A stretch of 36,766 bases of DNA, from positions 1 through 36,766 of the forward strand of contig JAGQVX010000024.1 in assembly GCA_020437755.1 (NCBI GenBank), read 5' to 3'. This DNA comes from Flavobacteriales bacterium. Lineage in GTDB: Bacteria > Bacteroidota > Bacteroidia > Flavobacteriales_D > Sanyastnellaceae. Made by a program: the position numbers and the translations under genes. Of the stretch, positions 33,497 to 36,766 are shown piece by piece (position 1 is the first letter of the stretch; each line of letters opens with the position of its first letter). The notes below the pieces were generated by a model, which was given only the letters and a program-made list of their open reading frames with translations, did no database searches and was not told where the DNA came from.

Positions 33497-34462
33497 TTGA
33501 AAGATCACCAAACCATCACAGAATCAGCCCGAAAAACCCTTCAACTGGAAGCACAGGCAATCAACCAATTGGTCGATTACATAGATGACCAGTTCGTACA
33601 GGTAGTTCAATTGATTTTACAGTCGGATGGTAGGGTGGTAATCACCGGTATTGGGAAGAGTGCAAATATAGCGAATAAAATCGTCGCAACACTTAATTCT
33701 ACGGGAACTCCAGCGGTTTTTATGCATGCTGCAGACGCCATTCACGGAGATCTAGGTAATGTGCAAAAGCACGACATCGTTATTTGCATTTCGAAAAGTG
33801 GGGAATCACCTGAAATAAAGGTACTTATCCCACTCCTCAAAAACATGGGCAATACCCTCGTAGGTATGGTTGGAAATCTGGGGTCTTTCCTGGCCGAACG
33901 TTCCGATTGGATCCTGAACACTACTGTTTCAGCTGAAGCTTGCCCCAACAACCTGGCTCCAACCTCCAGCACCACCGCACAATTGGCAATGGGCGACGCA
34001 CTGGCGGTGGCCCTCATGGAATGCCGCGGCTTCAAGGCATCTGACTTCGCGCGCTATCACCCGGGAGGAGCCTTGGGAAAACGCCTCTACACCCACATGA
34101 GCGACCTGATAAGCCCGGATCGCCAGCCCAAAGTGCAGGTGAACACGCCTATTCCGGATGTAATTGTTGAAATTTCATCTAATCGTCTGGGAGCCACGGT
34201 AGTCATGGAAAACAACCGAATAGTCGGCATTATTACAGACGGTGATTTGCGCCGTATGCTGGAAAAAGGATTGGATATGTCCACTCTCCTGGCAAAAGAT
34301 ATCATGTCAGTTACACCAAAGACCGTTGAATCCGATGCCTTGGCTGTAGATGGATTTCACTTAATGGAATCAAACAGCATTTCGCAAATTGTGGTCATAG
34401 ATCAGGGTGAATATGCAGGTATCGTTCACCTCCACGACATACTTAAGGAAGGAATTTACTGA
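33497..34462 (+). CDS. kdsD: Arabinose-5-phosphate isomerase (KdsD/KpsF/GutQ family)
   Basis: A 321-residue isomerase that makes D-arabinose 5-phosphate from ribulose 5-phosphate for Kdo and lipopolysaccharide synthesis in the cytosol. The SIS domain is at about 35-170 with ITGIGKSANIANK (49-61), HAADAIHGDLG (77-87) and ISKSGESPE (98-106). Two CBS domains follow at about 205-265 and 270-321 (MENNRIVGIITDGDLRRML). The start is TTG at 33497, since no ATG lies near the conserved N-terminus. tatC begins 1 bp after its stop. The symbol rests on family and full-length SIS-CBS-CBS layout; gutQ-like isozymes look the same. Confidence 0.94.
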   Translation: MKDHQTITESARKTLQLEAQAINQLVDYIDDQFVQVVQLILQSDGRVVITGIGKSANIANKIVATLNSTGTPAVFMHAADAIHGDLGNVQKHDIVICISKSGESPEIKVLIPLLKNMGNTLVGMVGNLGSFLAERSDWILNTTVSAEACPNNLAPTSSTTAQLAMGDALAVALMECRGFKASDFARYHPGGALGKRLYTHMSDLISPDRQPKVQVNTPIPDVIVEISSNRLGATVVMENNRIVGIITDGDLRRMLEKGLDMSTLLAKDIMSVTPKTVESDALAVDGFHLMESNSISQIVVIDQGEYAGIVHLHDILKEGIY

Positions 34463-34463
34463 T

Positions 34464-35267
34464 ATGAGTGCACCCGAAAAGGAAATGTCGTTTTTGGATC
34501 ATCTCGAGGAGTTAAGATCCCACATCATCCGATCGGTTATTGCGATTATGGTGTGCGCGGTGGTAATATTTGTGTTCAAAGATTTTGTGTTCGATACCAT
34601 CGTGTTCGGTCCGGCACATGTCGATTTTATTTCCTTTCGAGCCTGGTGTCGCCTTAGTGAATACCTTTCTCTGGGCGACAAGTTGTGTATCTCAGAGATT
34701 CCATATCACATGCAAAACACAACTATGTCGGGTTCATTTATGGCACATATACTTATAAGTGCCATTGGCGGACTTATTGTAGCGTTCCCTTTTGTTTTCT
34801 GGCAAATATGGATATTCATCAAACCCGGACTGCGGCAAACAGAAGCACGCATGGCTCGGGGAATTGTCTTTTTTACATCTCTCCTGTTCTTTATTGGAGT
34901 GCTGTTTGGCTATTTCGTTATCGTTCCACTTTCTCTGCAATTCCTTGGAGGGTATGACGTAGGTGGCGTTCCCAACATTATTACGATTTCTTCCTATATG
35001 AAGCTCGTGGCAAGTATTTGTCTGGCTTCGGGAGTCATGTTCCTGTTACCGATGGTGGTTTACGCCCTATCCAAACTAGGCATTATTACACCGGCAATTC
35101 TAAAGCAGTACCGCAAACACGCGGTCGTTGCTGTTTTGGTGCTGGCGGCTATAATCACTCCTCCGGATGTCGCTAGCCAGATCCTGGTCGCACTCCCTGT
35201 CTTCCTGCTTTATGAAATCAGCATCCTCATTTCGGCGAGGGTTACGAAACAGGTCAAACAAGATTAA
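34464..35267 (+). CDS. tatC: Sec-independent protein translocase subunit TatC
   Basis: A 267-residue inner-membrane protein with six membrane segments, the twin-arginine signal receptor of the Tat system. The N-terminal signature MSFLDHLEELR is at 8-18, with E15 important for RR-signal binding. PGLRQTEAR at 121-129 and TPPDVASQ at 232-239 are the other family blocks. An insertion of about 35 residues in the first periplasmic loop (about 50-88) looks longer than in E. coli TatC, as is common in Bacteroidota. ATG at 34464 is chosen, 1 bp after the kdsD stop; a longer frame overlaps kdsD. TatA/TatB are not in this window. Confidence 0.96.
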   Translation: MSAPEKEMSFLDHLEELRSHIIRSVIAIMVCAVVIFVFKDFVFDTIVFGPAHVDFISFRAWCRLSEYLSLGDKLCISEIPYHMQNTTMSGSFMAHILISAIGGLIVAFPFVFWQIWIFIKPGLRQTEARMARGIVFFTSLLFFIGVLFGYFVIVPLSLQFLGGYDVGGVPNIITISSYMKLVASICLASGVMFLLPMVVYALSKLGIITPAILKQYRKHAVVAVLVLAAIITPPDVASQILVALPVFLLYEISILISARVTKQVKQD

Positions 35268-35292
35268 GTTCATTATTGCGTTATTTTGGTTT

Positions 35293-35330
35293 TAGGACTG
35301 GTTATTGTTCATAAACAATCCATTGTCCTA
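35293..35330. promoter_or_regulatory. Composite inverted repeat between tatC and the DUF5686 gene
   Basis: The outer arms TAGGAC (35293-35298) and GTCCTA (35325-35330) and inner arms ATTGTT (35304-35309) and AACAAT (35314-35319) are both perfect. They are separated by a 5-bp unpaired stretch on each side and a CATA loop. It lies 26 bp after the tatC stop. There is no T-run, so it is more likely an operator or mRNA hairpin than a standard terminator. Confidence 0.45.
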
Positions 35331-35337
35331 CCTTCAA

Positions 35338-35369
35338 TTGAACGATTCTTGCGCATCTTCGTACATTCG
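35338..35369 (+). promoter_or_regulatory. Candidate promoter for the DUF5686 gene
   Basis: A -33-like TTG (35338-35340) and a -7-like TACATTCG (35362-35369, one mismatch to TAnnTTTG) are separated by 21 bp, the usual Bacteroidota spacing. The ATG follows 11 bp later. The inverted repeat at 35293-35330 ends just upstream. Confidence 0.5.
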
Positions 35370-35380
35370 GGTTAGACGCC

Positions 35381-36766
35381 ATGAAGGGCTTTAAACACAT
35401 ATCGTTATTGCTGTTATTCAGCATATTAGGCGTTTTGATGGCACAAGGCCAAAAGACCCTCGTATCAGGAAAAGTAATTGATGCCGAAACGAAAGAACCC
35501 ATCCCATTTGCCCACGTGCATTTCAAAAATTCAAAAATTGGAACTTCCTCTGATGTCAATGGGAACTACAGCATCGAAACATACTATGCAACCGACTCCT
35601 TGATTGCCTCCTTTATTGGATACAAAGACAATATCCAACCGGTAAAAAAAGACAAAGCGCAATCCCTGGATTTTTACCTCAGCGTTGGAGCGGTTGAACT
35701 TGGAACTGCAGTAGTGAAGGCCACAAACGAGGAAAACCCTGCACACCAAATTATCAGAGCTATTTTGCAAAACAAAGACATCAACAATCGGGAAAAACTT
35801 GAGGCGTACGAATATGAGTTGTACAATAAGGTAGAGTTCGACCTCAACAACCTTACGGAAGACTTCACAAATAGAAAGGTGTTCAAACCTATTGACTTTG
35901 TATTCGAAAATCTGGATTCTACCGGTCAAAAGGCCTACCTCCCCATCTTCATGACGGAGACAATGTCCAACTACTATTACCGAAAGGAACCCAAAGCCCA
36001 AAAAGAGATCATCGAAGCTACCCAGGTTAGTGGAATTGAAAATAATTCGGTTTCGCAGTTCTTGGGAGACATGTACCAGAATGTCAACATCTACGACAAC
36101 AACATCATCGTTTTCGGAAAAAGCTTTGTGAGCCCAATTTCGAATTCCGGCTTTGGATTCTATCGGTACTATTTGATGGATAGCGCCTATGTCGACAACA
36201 AATGGTGCTACCTTATAAAGTTTCAACCTCGACGAAAGCAAGAACTCACCTTTGACGGGGAGTTTTGGGTAAATGATACCACATTTGCCATCAAAGAAGT
36301 TGAGGCTAAAATTGCCGGAGACGCCAATATCAATTTCGTCCAGGATCTGTGGGTTAAACAGACGTATGATGAAGTTGAACCCGAAATATGGATGCTCACC
36401 GAAGATCACCTGGTTATCGATTTTAACATCGCCAAAAAGACCATGGGGTTCTTCGGACGAAAAACTTCTACCTATCGAAAGTTTAAGTTCGACGAACCGC
36501 GATCGGACGATTTTTACACCGGACTTTCAGATATTATTGTCGCCGATGACGCCAATGAAAGAGGCGATGAGTTTTGGGAAGAACGACGACATATAGAACT
36601 TACCGATTCAGAAGTAGCCGTTTACCAAATGGTCGATTCTCTTCAAACTATTCCACAATTCCAGTCGGTAGCAGACGTAATAACCCTTTTTATATCGGGA
36701 TATAAAGTGATGGGGTGGTTTGAATTTGGACCTTACTACACGCTATACAGTTTTAATCCTATAGAA
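35381..36766 (+). CDS. DUF5686 protein with CarboxypepD_reg-like domain, 3' end cut by window
   Basis: The first 462 codons of an outer-membrane protein; the frame stays open to the last base, so the gene continues beyond the window. Residues 1-24 are a signal peptide (LLFSILGVLMAQ). A carboxypeptidase-regulatory-like domain spans about 27-110 (SGKVIDAETKEPIPFAHV; GNYSIETYY; SFIGYKDN). The rest has the extended DUF5686 pattern (NPAHQIIRAILQNKDINN; YELYNKVEFDLNNL; ELTFDGEFWVNDTTFAI). Full DUF5686 proteins are about 800 residues and end in a barrel. Function is unknown; they are common in Bacteroidota envelopes. Confidence 0.88.
   Translation, partial: MKGFKHISLLLLFSILGVLMAQGQKTLVSGKVIDAETKEPIPFAHVHFKNSKIGTSSDVNGNYSIETYYATDSLIASFIGYKDNIQPVKKDKAQSLDFYLSVGAVELGTAVVKATNEENPAHQIIRAILQNKDINNREKLEAYEYELYNKVEFDLNNLTEDFTNRKVFKPIDFVFENLDSTGQKAYLPIFMTETMSNYYYRKEPKAQKEIIEATQVSGIENNSVSQFLGDMYQNVNIYDNNIIVFGKSFVSPISNSGFGFYRYYLMDSAYVDNKWCYLIKFQPRRKQELTFDGEFWVNDTTFAIKEVEAKIAGDANINFVQDLWVKQTYDEVEPEIWMLTEDHLVIDFNIAKKTMGFFGRKTSTYRKFKFDEPRSDDFYTGLSDIIVADDANERGDEFWEERRHIELTDSEVAVYQMVDSLQTIPQFQSVADVITLFISGYKVMGWFEFGPYYTLYSFNPIE

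Noticed and set aside
35531..36409. 292-codon minus-strand frame
   Set aside because: It is antisense to the DUF5686 gene, whose signal peptide and domain pattern are clear.
1..36766. CRISPR arrays, tRNA/rRNA genes, insertion sequences and prophage
   Set aside because: No regularly spaced repeats, transposase, integrase or phage genes were seen, and no cloverleaf stood out by eye.

Overview
The window looks like chromosomal DNA of a Bacteroidota bacterium, most likely in or near Flavobacteriales. The evidence is two TonB-dependent/outer-membrane receptors, one with a carboxypeptidase-like N-terminal domain; DUF4476 and DUF5686 proteins; a receiver-CRP fusion regulator; a RecQ with a Bacteroidota-type tail; few Shine-Dalgarno sequences; and several copies of the Bacteroidota -7 promoter element TAnnTTTG. 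No rRNA, tRNA, CRISPR array, integrase or transposase was seen. Most of the window is ordinary core gene content.

Layout. 1-2676 (+): class IV aminotransferase (cut by the window edge), sulfotransferase-like protein and a secreted alpha/beta hydrolase. 2696-3902 (-): an overlapping helix-turn-helix/nucleotidyltransferase pair that resembles a toxin-antitoxin-type accessory module. 4109-6490 (-) and 6684-8663 (+): two divergent outer-membrane receptors. 8711-11030 (+): SRPBCC protein and a zinc-type RecQ. 11040-16646 (-): a stress/signalling block of PAS histidine kinase, receiver-CRP regulator, two unknown small proteins and two tandem-domain universal stress proteins. 16904-21790 (+): pheT, a PlsC-like acyltransferase and a two-domain VOC protein, packed with 3-nt gaps. 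21910-22728 (+): an exported DUF4476 protein behind a sigma-54-type promoter. 22780-23571 (-): SDR oxidoreductase. 23759-25479 (+): PhoB/PhoR-like two-component pair. 25450-26118 (-): metallo-beta-lactamase-fold hydrolase. 26257-31178 (+): a 1105-residue outer-membrane peptidase-like/propeller/barrel protein, a half-size TSUP transporter and an M20 amidohydrolase. 31206-33401 (-): a second RecQ that lacks the zinc cysteines. 33497-35267 (+): kdsD and tatC. 35381-end (+): the start of a DUF5686 protein.

The most unusual signal is not a gene. The 13-mer TTTGGCGAATGCC (reverse complement GGCATTCGCCAAA) occurs six times exactly and twice more with one mismatch, on both strands, in intergenic DNA and in unrelated genes in different reading frames. 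About 0.001 exact occurrences would be expected by chance in this length. One intergenic copy forms the arm of a long stem-loop. The motif behaves like a genome-wide DNA-level signal (uptake, recombination, segregation or a regulatory site), and its role is unknown to me. Other items worth following are the HTH/nucleotidyltransferase module with a palindromic candidate operator, the sigma-54 promoter, the kinase/receiver-CRP/Usp block, the degenerate peptidase fused to a propeller and barrel, and the zinc-less RecQ.
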